Assembly (NCBI RefSeq): GCF_030053395.1 | Contig: NZ_JASGBH010000001.1 | Span: 62,001-126,000, forward strand | Source: Limnohabitans lacus | GTDB lineage: Bacteria > Pseudomonadota > Gammaproteobacteria > Burkholderiales > Burkholderiaceae_C | Direction: 5' to 3' | Length of the DNA: 64,000 bases | Part shown: in pieces, positions 43,673 through 52,677 of the stretch | Numbering within the stretch: position 1 is the stretch's first letter | Layout: each line of letters begins with the position of its first letter | Translations under genes and position numbers: made by a program | The notes under the pieces: generated by a model | What the model saw: the letters and a program-made list of their open reading frames with translations, nothing else | What the model was told of the DNA's origin: nothing | Databases searched by the model: none

Positions 43673-44428
43673 TCAGTCTCGCACGTCCCCAACAGGGTCT
43701 TGACCAAAGTCTGGGCGATTCAAAAACGCGAGCACCTGGCGTGCGGCCTCCTCAGGCGAAGTCAGCAGGCCCTTTTCCATCAACTGCGCAAAGCGCGGTT
43801 GGTCGGGAAAGGCGCTGCTCTTGGCCGAGCGAAGTTGGACTTGCATGTCCGTGTCGATCACGCCGGGCGCCAAAGAGCAAACTTTGGCGCCGTGGGGTTT
43901 GAGGGCTTCGTCCAAGGCCAAGCAGCGCGTGAAATGGTCCATGCCGGCTTTGGCCGCGCAATAGGCCGCCTGCGAGGCCATGGCTTTGCGGCCAAGGCCT
44001 GACGAGATGTTGAGCACTTTGCGGGGCAGGCCCCATGACTCGGTGGCGCCCAAGAACCGGGCGCATAGTTGCATGGGTGCTTCCAGACCCACGCGCAGGG
44101 CTTGGGCCAGATCTTGTGGATGCGCTTGGCTGAGTGGTGCGATTGGGGGAATGGCGCCGGCATTGTTGATCAAGGTGGCGCTGCGCCATTGGGCAGGGTT
44201 TTGTTGAAGCAGCCAATGTCCCAGTCGTTCGCTGGCGGATGAACCATCATTCAGGTCTTGCGTCCATTGGCTCAAAGTCACGTCGTCTGTCTTGGCTTGC
44301 GCGGCCAGGGCTTCGTTGGCGTGGCGAGAGATGCAGATCAATTCGTGATCGGGGTGCAGCAATTGGTGAGCGATGGCCAAACCCATGCCGCGAGATCCGC
44401 CAGTCAGGATGAACAGGTGCTTTTGCAT
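43673..44428 (-). CDS. Short-chain dehydrogenase/reductase
   Basis: A 251-residue Rossmann enzyme: the cofactor loop TGGSRGMGLAIAH is at residues 9-21, NNAG (LINNAGAIPP), the catalytic serine in NISSGLG and YxxxK in YCAAKAG are all present. This fits sepiapterin-reductase/benzil-reductase-like SDRs (long gap between helices and ILTGGSRGMG). Substrate unknown. The ATG at 44428 begins the first strand; longer frames have no support. No close operon partner. Confidence 0.85.
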   Translation of the reverse strand: MQKHLFILTGGSRGMGLAIAHQLLHPDHELICISRHANEALAAQAKTDDVTLSQWTQDLNDGSSASERLGHWLLQQNPAQWRSATLINNAGAIPPIAPLSQAHPQDLAQALRVGLEAPMQLCARFLGATESWGLPRKVLNISSGLGRKAMASQAAYCAAKAGMDHFTRCLALDEALKPHGAKVCSLAPGVIDTDMQVQLRSAKSSAFPDQPRFAQLMEKGLLTSPEEAARQVLAFLNRPDFGQDPVGDVRD

Positions 44429-44574
44429 GGAGGTCAATGCTAGTCCTTGAAGGCCCGATTCGCAAAGTCTGAGGCGAATTTGAAGTAGCGCAGATGACAG
44501 CTGGCGCCCCAAAGGATGTTCAGGGCCTTTTTCTGAATGCTTTTGAACGAACGAGTCTTGAGCCTATTCAATGT

Positions 44575-45909
44575 TCAGTTGTCTTGTGATGCCCTGATTC
44601 GGTTGACCTGCAAAGGCGTGACTTCTGCGCCCGTGTTGCCCCATTGGGTGCGCAGGTGGGTGAGCACTGCGGCGATGTCGCGGTCGTCCAGTTCCAGCAC
44701 AAAAGGTGGCATGCCAAAGGGCTGGGGATGCCCCGCCGTGGCCGGGCTGTAGCCGCCGTAGAGCAGCATTTGCACCAGGTTGGTCGGGTCCTTCAGTTGC
44801 ACCGCACGGTTGCCCGCCAGCGCCGGATAGGCGGTCTGGCCGGTGGCCGTGCGCACACCCTGGCCGTTGTCGCCATGGCATTGTGCGCAATGGCGATCGT
44901 AGGTTTTGAGTCCCATCTCGGCCACCCGTGGGCTCACGGCTGTGCGTCGGGTTGGCGCTTCGGTGGCTTGACCGGCTTGGGCCCGTGACTTCAGGTACAC
45001 CGCCACGGCTTGCAAATCGGCAGGGCTCATGTATTGCAGGCCGTGCTGCACGACTTCGGCCATGGGGCCGCTGGTTTGCGCTTGGGCTGAGCTGCCGGTG
45101 ACTAGCAATCGGACGATCTCGGGCAATGACGTGCTGGCCAAGCCGGTTTCGCTGTCGCGGGTCAGGTCGGGTGCATACCAGTTGACGATGGGCATCAGGC
45201 CGCCGGAGAGGTCATCGACTGGGCCACTTGCACCCAAAGCATTGCGTGGGCTGTGGCAGGCCGCGCAGTGTCCCAGGCCCTGCACCAGGTAGGCGCCTCG
45301 GTTCCACTCGGGGCTTTGCCTTGTATCGGCCACAAAGGGCGTGGGCTTGAAAAACAAGCTGCGCCACACCGCCAAGGCGGGCTGCGTGCCCACGGGCCAG
45401 GTCAGCGAGTGGGCTGGGGTGGCTTGGGGCACGGGCGGCAAGCTTTGCAACCAGGCCAGCAGCGCGTCGCTGTCTTCACGGCTGATCACGCTGGTGTGGT
45501 TGTAGGGGAAGGCGGGCACCAGCAGACGACCGCTCCTGGAGCGTCCATGGTGCAAGGCTTGCCAGAAATCGTCGGTGTTCCATTGGCCCAGACCGGTGCT
45601 GGGGTCGGGCGTGAGGTTGCTGCTGTAGACGCCGCCAAAAGGGGTGTCGATGCGCCGCCCGCCCGCCAGCGGCGGGGCGCCTTTGGCACTGTGGCAAGCG
45701 ATGCAGTTGCCCACCCGTGCCAGGTATTGGCCGCGTTCGATTTGAGCTGCTTTGCCCAGTGAGGAATTTGGTGCAGATGTGGCGGCCGTTGTCGGTGCCT
45801 TGGTGCGCCCCAACCAGTGGCTGCCCCAGTTGTCCACGATCACATAAACCGCCAAGGCCAGCAGGGCGGCTGCCAGGCCCCGGCCGATGTGTGAGGAGGC
45901 TGTTGTCAT
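44575..45909 (-). CDS. Membrane-anchored triple-haem cytochrome c
   Basis: A 444-residue protein with an N-terminal membrane segment (AAALLALAVYVIVDNWG) and three haem sites: CIACH, CAACH and CAQCH. The three-domain layout with LTPDPSTGLGQWNTDDFWQAL matches the cytochrome c subunit of membrane-bound alcohol/gluconate dehydrogenases, passing electrons to the respiratory chain. No dehydrogenase gene lies next to it, so the donor is unknown. Its start overlaps the stop of the upstream cytochrome gene by four bases (ATGA). Confidence 0.88.
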   Translation of the reverse strand: MTTASSHIGRGLAAALLALAVYVIVDNWGSHWLGRTKAPTTAATSAPNSSLGKAAQIERGQYLARVGNCIACHSAKGAPPLAGGRRIDTPFGGVYSSNLTPDPSTGLGQWNTDDFWQALHHGRSRSGRLLVPAFPYNHTSVISREDSDALLAWLQSLPPVPQATPAHSLTWPVGTQPALAVWRSLFFKPTPFVADTRQSPEWNRGAYLVQGLGHCAACHSPRNALGASGPVDDLSGGLMPIVNWYAPDLTRDSETGLASTSLPEIVRLLVTGSSAQAQTSGPMAEVVQHGLQYMSPADLQAVAVYLKSRAQAGQATEAPTRRTAVSPRVAEMGLKTYDRHCAQCHGDNGQGVRTATGQTAYPALAGNRAVQLKDPTNLVQMLLYGGYSPATAGHPQPFGMPPFVLELDDRDIAAVLTHLRTQWGNTGAEVTPLQVNRIRASQDN

Positions 45910-46667
45910 GGCTTGCCCCCGTGCAGTTCAGGTGCGCTGCCGCAGCGCAAAGCTTCGGGCAAGGGCTTGCCTTGGGGTGCTTGTGCCGCAGGGTGGGTGT
46001 TGGCGGGCAAGGGCTGGCGGGCCAGCCAGCTGGACACGGCGATCAGGTCTTCGGCCGGGATGCGTTTGAGCACTTCGGCCATGCAGTCTGGTGCCAGCGC
46101 TTTGCGCTGACCGGTTTGCCAAGCACCCAGCTGGGCGTTCAGGTAGTCCAGCGGCAGGCCCAACAAGCCGGGCACGTTGGCTTGAACCCCTGTCAGCCGC
46201 GCACCGTGGCACTGCGTGCAGGCGGGCAGGCCGCGGCTGGGATCGCCTTGGGTCACCAGTTGCCGGCCTTTGGCCAGGCGCTCGGGCGTGATCGCATTGC
46301 TCGCGCTGGGGGCGGGGTAGGGCAGATCCAGCGACGAAAAGTAGCGAGCCATCTCACCCAGGTAGTCGTCCGTGAGCGGGTCGATCAGCCGAGCCATCAG
46401 TTCGTAGTGGCGGCGGCCCTGCGCGAAGTTGCGCAGCTGGTTGTGCAAGTAGCCAGCGGGCTTGCCGGCCAGGCGGGGGTAATAGCCATCGGGCCCGGCG
46501 CGGCCTTGATCGCCGTGGCAAGCCATGCAAGCGCGGGTGCGCTCCGCCATGTTGTCGGCAAAGCGGCTGGGGGTTTGGGCACAGGCCAGCGTGAAGGTCA
46601 ATCCCAGCCAACAAGTCAAGAGGACGCCACGCCAGGTGGCTTTTCGACATGAAAAAAACAAGCTCAT
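45906..46667 (-). CDS. Di-haem cytochrome c (c4-like)
   Basis: A 253-residue exported protein with signal peptide (about 30 residues, ending LACA) and two haem motifs, CMACH and CTQCH, in tandem domains as in cytochrome c4. The segment GYYPRLAGKPAGYLHNQLRN is the usual c4 pattern. It is translationally coupled to the triple-haem gene, forming a two-gene electron-transfer unit. The ATG at 46667 is chosen as it begins the signal peptide; the frame is open further. Confidence 0.88.
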   Translation of the reverse strand: MSLFFSCRKATWRGVLLTCWLGLTFTLACAQTPSRFADNMAERTRACMACHGDQGRAGPDGYYPRLAGKPAGYLHNQLRNFAQGRRHYELMARLIDPLTDDYLGEMARYFSSLDLPYPAPSASNAITPERLAKGRQLVTQGDPSRGLPACTQCHGARLTGVQANVPGLLGLPLDYLNAQLGAWQTGQRKALAPDCMAEVLKRIPAEDLIAVSSWLARQPLPANTHPAAQAPQGKPLPEALRCGSAPELHGGKP

Positions 46668-46764
46668 GCGCTGAAGATAACCGAAGCGGCGACAATATCG
46701 GGTTTTCCGCTGCGTTGTGCAGGCCACACCGAGCGATCCGTGATCTCTTTCGAATTTCCAGAAC

Positions 46765-47283
46765 ATGTCCGATATCCAAGTCCGATTTGCCACCCAACAA
46801 GACGCCACCGCTGTGGCCGCATTGCATCTGAACGCCTGCCGAATGGCCTATGCCGGTCAGGTGCCCGATGAGCATTGGGCCGTCACGCCCATGGCCAAGC
46901 GCGTGACTTATTGGAAAGAGGCCATCGAATACGGCGAACCCCAGGTCATGGTGGCGGTGGACGGCAAGGACATCGTCGGCTTTGTGGGCTTTGACCGCTC
47001 GCGTGATCCGAAATCCAAAAACACCACCGGCGAAATTTGGGCCATCTACGCCGCGCCCGAGCGCATCGGCCAAGGCGTGGGCCTGGCCCTGTGGGATGCG
47101 GCCCGTGAAGGCCTGCAGGACGAAGACTGCACCGATGTGACCGTGTGGTTGCCCCTGCTGCACGAGCAAACCCTGCGCTTTCACGAACTGGCTGGCTTCA
47201 AGCGCGAGATGAACACCGCCCGCACCGTGCCCTTGGGTGGCGTGAAGGTGGAAGAAGTTCGCCTCAAGCGCAAACTGGGCTGA
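46765..47283 (+). CDS. GNAT-family N-acetyltransferase
   Basis: A 172-residue GNAT protein. VAVDGKDIVGFVGFDRSRDP is the beta-bulge region, EIWAIYAAPERIGQGVGLAL the acetyl-CoA loop (IGQGVG), and the C-terminal WLPLLHEQTLRFHELAGFKR the usual end. Acceptor unknown. It is divergent from the cytochrome c4-like gene with about 97 bases between and is followed by the 77-bp duplication and dusC. Confidence 0.87.
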   Translation: MSDIQVRFATQQDATAVAALHLNACRMAYAGQVPDEHWAVTPMAKRVTYWKEAIEYGEPQVMVAVDGKDIVGFVGFDRSRDPKSKNTTGEIWAIYAAPERIGQGVGLALWDAAREGLQDEDCTDVTVWLPLLHEQTLRFHELAGFKREMNTARTVPLGGVKVEEVRLKRKLG

Positions 47284-47313
47284 AACCCGATACTCATTGC
47301 AACAGCGACCATG

Positions 47314-47474
47314 AGCCACGCCGGGCCGCCCCAAGTGGCGAAAGCCCCCTTGGGGGGCAGAGAGCCACACGAAGAGGGCGAGCGTGGGGGTGTTGGTAGC
47401 CACGCCGGGCCGCCCCAAGTGGCGAAAGCCCCCTTGGGGGGCAGAGAGCCACACGAAGAGGGCGAGCGTGGGGG
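47314..47474 (+). repeat. Perfect 77-bp direct duplication upstream of dusC
   Basis: Unit 1 is 47314-47390, unit 2 is 47398-47474; the period is 84 bases (28 codons) with TGTTGGT between. Each unit carries palindromic patches such as CCCCTTGGGGGG. The frame of dusC is open through both. Confidence 0.85.
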
Positions 47475-47481
47475 CAAGATC

Positions 47482-48444
47482 ATGTTGGCGCCCATGGAGG
47501 GCTTGCTGGACCACACGCTGCGCGATGTGCTGACGCGGGTGGGCGGGGTTGATCTGTGCGTGACCGAATTCATTCGGGTGACCAACACCGTCTTGCCGCG
47601 CAGGGCTTTCATCCGCGTGGCCCCCGAGTTGCTCAACAACAGCCGCACCGCGGCCGGCGTGCCGGTGCGTGTGCAGTTGCTGGGCTCTGATCCGTTCTGC
47701 TTGGCCGACAACGCCGCGGCATTGGCCGAGTTGGCGCCGCACGGCATTGACCTGAACTTTGGCTGCCCCGCCAAGACCGTGAACCAGCACCGGGGCGGTG
47801 CGGTTTTGCTCGATGAGCCCGAACTGGTCGGCCAAATCGTGGCGGCCGTGCGCCGAGCGGTGCCTGCGCACATCCCGGTTTCGGCCAAGATGCGGCTGGG
47901 CTACAACGATGACCGGCGTGCCGAAGACTGCGCCCAGGCCATTGAGGGCGCTGGCGCCAGTGATTTGGTGGTGCACGCCCGCACCAAGGCGCACGGCTAC
48001 AGACCGCCCGCGTATTGGGACCGGATTGCCGATTTACGCCAGCACGTGCGTTTGCCCATGGTGGCCAATGGCGAAATCTGGACCGTGGCCGACGCCTTGC
48101 GCTGCCGCGAAGTCACGGGTTGCGATCGCTTGATGATCGGGCGCGGCATGGTGTCAGACCCCGGACTGGCGCTGGCCATTGCCCGCCACGATGCAGGGCT
48201 AAGCGACGCCGTAGACAGCCGCGCTGTGCCTTGGGCTGTGATTGCCGGTTTGATGCAGTTGTTCTGGGTGGGCGTTAGCCGGCGGGTGGCCCCGCGTCAC
48301 CGGTCAGGTCGACTCAAGCAATGGCTCAATTACCTGCGCAAGGTCTACCCCGAGGCGCAGCAGGCGTTTGACGAGTTGCGACTGATCCACGATCCGGCGC
48401 TGATGGCGCAGTGGCTGGCCCGGCAGGACGTGGTGGCTGTTTGA
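47482..48444 (+). CDS. dusC: tRNA-dihydrouridine(16) synthase DusC
   Basis: A 320-residue FMN enzyme reducing uridine 16 in tRNA. MLAPMEGLLDHTLRDVLTRV, LNFGCPAKTVNQHRGGAVLL with the catalytic cysteine, VVHARTKAHGY and VANGEIW are the family motifs, and the C-terminal helical domain (LKQWLNYLRKVY) is complete. The ATG at 47482 is preceded by GGGGG at 7 bases, but the first residues before LAPMEG are fewer than usual. An in-frame start at 47311 would add 57 residues encoded by the 77-bp duplication; this is judged unlikely. Confidence 0.88.
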   Translation: MLAPMEGLLDHTLRDVLTRVGGVDLCVTEFIRVTNTVLPRRAFIRVAPELLNNSRTAAGVPVRVQLLGSDPFCLADNAAALAELAPHGIDLNFGCPAKTVNQHRGGAVLLDEPELVGQIVAAVRRAVPAHIPVSAKMRLGYNDDRRAEDCAQAIEGAGASDLVVHARTKAHGYRPPAYWDRIADLRQHVRLPMVANGEIWTVADALRCREVTGCDRLMIGRGMVSDPGLALAIARHDAGLSDAVDSRAVPWAVIAGLMQLFWVGVSRRVAPRHRSGRLKQWLNYLRKVYPEAQQAFDELRLIHDPALMAQWLARQDVVAV

Positions 48445-48472
48445 GCGAGGCGCTGCAAGGCGGCGCCCAAGC

Positions 48473-48838
48473 TCAATTTGAGGTGTTCAGGGCCAAATGC
48501 TGAGCCACTTCCGAGCGCAGCTGTTCGAGTTGCGGGGCCAGCACGGCATAGGCAGCACGCACTTGCGCGGCTTCACCGTGTTTGCTCAATTGCTCGACAG
48601 CGACCACGCGCTCGACCAAGCTGTCCACGCAAAACACGGGCGTGAAGCCCTTGAGTTGGTGCAGGACGCGGCTGGCGCCCAGCACATCATCCTTGTTCAG
48701 CAGGTCCACGATCAAGGGCAGATCGGTGCTGAGTGTCTGCTGCAAGGTCTTGAGCAGGGTCAGCACTCCGTTGGCGTCCCCAATGAACTCCATGGCCCGT
48801 TCAACGGACAAGTAGATGGGGGCAGCAGACGGACTCAT
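48473..48838 (-). CDS. Orphan Hpt phosphotransfer protein
   Basis: A 121-residue helical protein with a single histidine-containing phosphotransfer domain: the phospho-accepting H60 is in SRVLHQLKGFTPVF. There is no kinase or receiver domain in it. The hybrid kinase at 50852-52624 ends with a receiver and has no Hpt, and a LuxR regulator is next to it, so this protein could carry phosphate between them. That link is inferred from domain complementarity and distance (about 2 kb). Confidence 0.8.
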   Translation of the reverse strand: MSPSAAPIYLSVERAMEFIGDANGVLTLLKTLQQTLSTDLPLIVDLLNKDDVLGASRVLHQLKGFTPVFCVDSLVERVVAVEQLSKHGEAAQVRAAYAVLAPQLEQLRSEVAQHLALNTSN

Positions 48839-48904
48839 ACAGGGGCAATGCAGTTTGAAAGCAGGAAACCACGTTACAAAATGAAACGTTTGAATTTCCG
48901 TATT

Positions 48905-49783
48905 CTAGTCAAGCAAAGCAGCCAAGCCCAATTCGGGCTCAAAACGTTTGTCTTTGAACATCAAACGACTCGGGCCTGGAAAGGCCGGCTCAGCGATCGG
49001 GTGCCGGGGGTCCCCTGGGTAGCAGATGGTTCGGATGCCGTCCTGGTCAAAGGGCTCGGGCTGCACCACCGGCGGTTTGCGGCTGGCGGCCTCGGCCAAA
49101 ACACTGTGTGCGCTGGCGTGGCGAGACAGGTGGACCAGGCTCATGATCTGGGGCGGGGCCAGCTCGATTTCGCGATTCCAGTAGCGCAGCAGGGCCTCGC
49201 GTGGGCCGATCCACAGGGTTTCGGTGGTTTCGTGTTCGTCGTGTTTGGCCGTTTGGTCGGAGGGCACCTGGGTGATGAAAAACCGGGTGTCAAAGCGCTT
49301 GTTGGTCACCGAGGCCTGCTTGGGCGTGATCCAGCGTGTCCAAGGCACCAAGGCTTCGGTTTGCAGCGTCAAGGCATGGGTTTGCAGGGCATCGCGCCAA
49401 CTTTGACCCTCGCTCAAGCTGGCTTGCAGCGCAGTCAAATCGGTTTGGCCGTTTTGGGCTTGCCCGAGCAACACGCGGCACTCTTCGAAAGCTTCACGTA
49501 TGGCTGCCACAAACAAGCCTGCCGCTTTTGCGGAAGGCAGATCGGGCTCGGCCAGGCGTGCGTGCAATTGATCTGCGACCTGGCTCAAGCGCGACAAAAC
49601 TTCGGGGTGTTGATCGCCTGCATCGAGCTTGCCGCCCGGAAAGACATAGGCCCCCCCCAGCACATTGGAAGCTTGATGACGCTTGAGCAGCAAGACTTGC
49701 AGACCTTCGGCAGCGTCGCGCAGCAAGACCACGGTGGCGGCATCCGCTGGTGGCGTGGTGATGGTTTCGGTGTTCAGTTCCAT
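48905..49783 (-). CDS. NUDIX hydrolase with interrupted Nudix box
   Basis: A 292-residue NUDIX protein. The box begins at G50-G51 (VFPGGKLDAGD) and ends at R96-E97-x-x-E100-E101 (AAIREAFEECRVLL), with an insert of about 40 residues between, as in the NUDT7/NUDT19 branch that acts on CoA derivatives. A CoA-related substrate would suit the many acyl-CoA genes around it, but it is not shown. Divergent from the SDR gene at 49928. Confidence 0.85.
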   Translation of the reverse strand: MELNTETITTPPADAATVVLLRDAAEGLQVLLLKRHQASNVLGGAYVFPGGKLDAGDQHPEVLSRLSQVADQLHARLAEPDLPSAKAAGLFVAAIREAFEECRVLLGQAQNGQTDLTALQASLSEGQSWRDALQTHALTLQTEALVPWTRWITPKQASVTNKRFDTRFFITQVPSDQTAKHDEHETTETLWIGPREALLRYWNREIELAPPQIMSLVHLSRHASAHSVLAEAASRKPPVVQPEPFDQDGIRTICYPGDPRHPIAEPAFPGPSRLMFKDKRFEPELGLAALLD

Positions 49784-49927
49784 GGGGTGTCAAGCGGGTA
49801 ACAGAGACGGGGCTCGGGCTGAATTACAGTGCTTAGCAAACAGGCGTTGGTTCATGGCTTCAGATTAGCAGATGAACACCCAGCCGCCTGTCACCCATTG
49901 AACCCCAGGCATCACAAGGAAGATTCC

Positions 49928-50839
49928 ATGAGCATCGATTTCAAAGGCCGCGTGGCCATCGTCACAGGCGCAGGCGGCGGCTTGGGCAAACAACACGCGC
50001 TGGCGCTGGCCGCCCGTGGGGCCAAAGTGGTCGTCAACGACCTGGGTGGCGATGTGCATGGCGTGGGAGGCTCGGTGTCGGCAGCGCAGGCCGTGGTCGA
50101 TGAAATCCGCGCTGCCGGTGGCGAAGCCATCGTCAACGGTGCCTCGGTCACCGACTTCGCCGCTGTGCAGGCCATGGTCCAGCAGACCATGGACACGTGG
50201 GGCCGGGTCGACATCCTGGTCAACAACGCGGGCATCCTGCGCGACAAGAGCTTTGCCAAGATGGACCTGGCCGATTTCCGTCTGGTGGTCGATGTGCACC
50301 TGATGGGCGCTGTGCACTGCTCCAAGGCGGTGTGGCCCATCATGCAAGCGCAAAACTATGGCCGCATCGTCATGACCACATCATCCAGTGGCCTGTATGG
50401 CAACTTTGGCCAAGCCAACTACGGCGCGGCCAAGATGGCACTGGCGGGCTTGATGCAGACTTTGTCGATCGAAGGCGAGAAGAACAACATCCGTGTCAAC
50501 TGCCTGGCCCCCACCGCTGCCACCCGCATGACCGAAGGCTTGATGCCCGAAGCCGTGCTCAAAGCGCTGGAGCCGCAGGCCGTGGTGCCCGCCATGTTGG
50601 TCATGGCCAGCGAGGATGCACCCAATCGCACCATCATTTGTGCAGGCGCCGGCAGCTTTGAAGTGGCCCATATCACCTTGACGCAAGGCGTGCACCTGGG
50701 CTTGACCCCAGACACCCCTGAGCGCTTGGCGGCCGCCTTGGCCCAGGTCACCGACCGTCAGGGCGAGACCGTGCCCTTGTCAGGCGCAGCGCAAGGCACG
50801 CTGGAAGTGGGCAAAGCCATGGTTGCGCACGGCGGTTGA
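49928..50839 (+). CDS. SDR of the multifunctional-enzyme 3-hydroxyacyl-CoA dehydrogenase type
   Basis: A 303-residue SDR. TGAGGGLGKQHALALAARGA, NDLGGDVHGVGGS (the extended NAD region), NNAGILRDKSFAKM, the serine in TSSSGLYGN and YGAAK are present. The GGDVHGxGGS insert and length match the dehydrogenase part of peroxisomal MFE-2 and its bacterial homologues, acting on (3R)-hydroxyacyl-CoA. The ATG at 49928 is the family start. Convergent with the hybrid kinase gene, 12 bases apart. Confidence 0.88.
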   Translation: MSIDFKGRVAIVTGAGGGLGKQHALALAARGAKVVVNDLGGDVHGVGGSVSAAQAVVDEIRAAGGEAIVNGASVTDFAAVQAMVQQTMDTWGRVDILVNNAGILRDKSFAKMDLADFRLVVDVHLMGAVHCSKAVWPIMQAQNYGRIVMTTSSSGLYGNFGQANYGAAKMALAGLMQTLSIEGEKNNIRVNCLAPTAATRMTEGLMPEAVLKALEPQAVVPAMLVMASEDAPNRTIICAGAGSFEVAHITLTQGVHLGLTPDTPERLAAALAQVTDRQGETVPLSGAAQGTLEVGKAMVAHGG

Positions 50840-50851
50840 CCAACTGAAAAA

Positions 50852-52624
50852 TCAGCCGATGCGGTTGCCAACGAACTTGGCAATGCTGGCGATGTCCATC
50901 GGCTTGTAAAGCACCTCGATGTCCAGCTGTTTGAACAAAGTCAGGTGTTGCGGTGCCGTGTCGGCCGTCACGATGCAAGCGGGAATGGCTTGGTTGAATT
51001 CTTCCCGCAGTTGTTCGATGAAATAGATGCCATCTTTGTCCCCCAGCCTGTAATCAGACAGGATGAAGTCCAGCTTGGGAATGGTCATCAAGGCATGCTT
51101 GAATTCGGCTTCTTCGTGTGGGATGGGGTGGACCACATACCCCTGACTGACGAAAAACTCAAGGTAGGCGTACATCAGGGCGCTGTCGTTTTCGAGAATC
51201 CCCAAGTGCAAGGAATCTGGCGATTCCTTGGCGGAAGTTAAAGGTGCTTGCGTATCAGGATCAAGTTGCGGCGTGCTGTCGGCAGCCATGCCCGTGATGT
51301 CGAAATGGGTGTGCACAGTGAAAACCGTGCCTTTGTCTTTCTCGGTTTCCACCGACACCGAACCGCCGGTTCGGTGGAGAATGCGGCTGACAATCGACAG
51401 ACCCAAGCCCAGACCGTCGTGTTGGGGGCGTGAGCGTTGTGATCGGAAAAATTCTTTGTAGATGAATGGCAAATCTTCTTCAGGAATGCCGCATCCCGTA
51501 TCCGACACGGTCAAGACCAGCTTGCCCTGGTCGTTGCTGAAATTGACCTTCACGCTCCCCGAGGTGGTGTACTGAAGCGCATTAGACAGAAGGTTGATCA
51601 GCAACTGGCTCAGGAGGTTGGCGTCGCCGTGGATCATGAAATGCTCATGGTCGAAGCGCAGGTCCAGCTTCTTCTCGGCTGCCAGTTGCTGGAAGGACGG
51701 AATCAAGTCATCGAGCATCGCGTCCAACTCGAAAGTGGCATAAGCCGTGTCCATTTTGGAGTCGAGTTTGCTGATGTCCAGGAGGGTGTTGAACATCTTG
51801 TTGAGCACCGTGATGCTGCAGCGCATTTTCTGAAAGATCGATTTTTCGACTTCCTTGAGGTTGTTGAGGTTGAGCAACTCCACGAAGATGTTGATCGCTT
51901 GCATCGGCTGGCGCAGGTCATGGCTGGCTGTGGCGATGAATTCGGATTTGGCGATGTTGGCGGCCACAGAGACGTTTTTTTCTTGCACCAATTGGTCGAA
52001 CAGCTTCTCATTTTTGAAGCGCAAAGCCATCGACTTTTCCCAGGACTTGGAAAAGAAAAAGCCCATCTTGAGGGCGAGGTAAAAGTTCACCAAGGAGCCG
52101 ATGGCAATCGGCCAAATGATGAATTGGCTGTGAATGATGATGAACAACAGTTCTGTGATCTTCAAAGGCAGCGCGAAACTGAAAAACGTTTTCCAATGCA
52201 CGCAGTAACCCACCATGCCCACAAACAGCACCGTCAATGAGATGACCTGATAGATCAGGTAGTTGACGGGGTCCATGCCAGGGACCAGCATGAGCCAGCC
52301 CAAGCCCCAGACCGAAGTCACAATGCCCACGGCCCAGTTCAATTTCGCAAAATTAGTGGCTGCGTTATCGTCGAGTCGGATAGACCGGATCAAGAAGATC
52401 CTGACCATAACGGCCACGACCATCATGCCTAGCCAGATGTGAAAGTTTGACCCCAGATCGACCGAGTCAAACAAAGGAATGCACAGCAGTGGGGCAATGA
52501 TGGTGGCAGGGGTCGATGTTTTGGCGAACCCATGCATGTAGCTGATTTTTTCAAGCGCCACCTGCTGGACCTGGCGCGAATCCATGGGCTCAGTCGAGTC
52601 TGACTGGTCATTGAAGAAAGACAT
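50852..52624 (-). CDS. Hybrid sensor histidine kinase with C-terminal receiver
   Basis: A 590-residue protein: about five to six membrane helices in residues 40-190, a HisKA domain with H235 (ATASHDLRQPMQAI), N box (LLINLLSNALQYT), G boxes (SDTGCGIPEEDLPF, GLGLGLSIVSRI), then a receiver with phospho-acceptor D524 (LSDYRLGDKDG). The membrane part has no recognised sensor fold, so the signal is unknown. It follows a LuxR regulator gene by 53 bases on the same strand. No Hpt domain is included. Confidence 0.9.
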   Translation of the reverse strand: MSFFNDQSDSTEPMDSRQVQQVALEKISYMHGFAKTSTPATIIAPLLCIPLFDSVDLGSNFHIWLGMMVVAVMVRIFLIRSIRLDDNAATNFAKLNWAVGIVTSVWGLGWLMLVPGMDPVNYLIYQVISLTVLFVGMVGYCVHWKTFFSFALPLKITELLFIIIHSQFIIWPIAIGSLVNFYLALKMGFFFSKSWEKSMALRFKNEKLFDQLVQEKNVSVAANIAKSEFIATASHDLRQPMQAINIFVELLNLNNLKEVEKSIFQKMRCSITVLNKMFNTLLDISKLDSKMDTAYATFELDAMLDDLIPSFQQLAAEKKLDLRFDHEHFMIHGDANLLSQLLINLLSNALQYTTSGSVKVNFSNDQGKLVLTVSDTGCGIPEEDLPFIYKEFFRSQRSRPQHDGLGLGLSIVSRILHRTGGSVSVETEKDKGTVFTVHTHFDITGMAADSTPQLDPDTQAPLTSAKESPDSLHLGILENDSALMYAYLEFFVSQGYVVHPIPHEEAEFKHALMTIPKLDFILSDYRLGDKDGIYFIEQLREEFNQAIPACIVTADTAPQHLTLFKQLDIEVLYKPMDIASIAKFVGNRIG

Positions 52625-52677
52625 GCGGGAGATGATGCGTGTGGGATTCACCGCTCCAAGGCTCAGTGTCTACAAGC

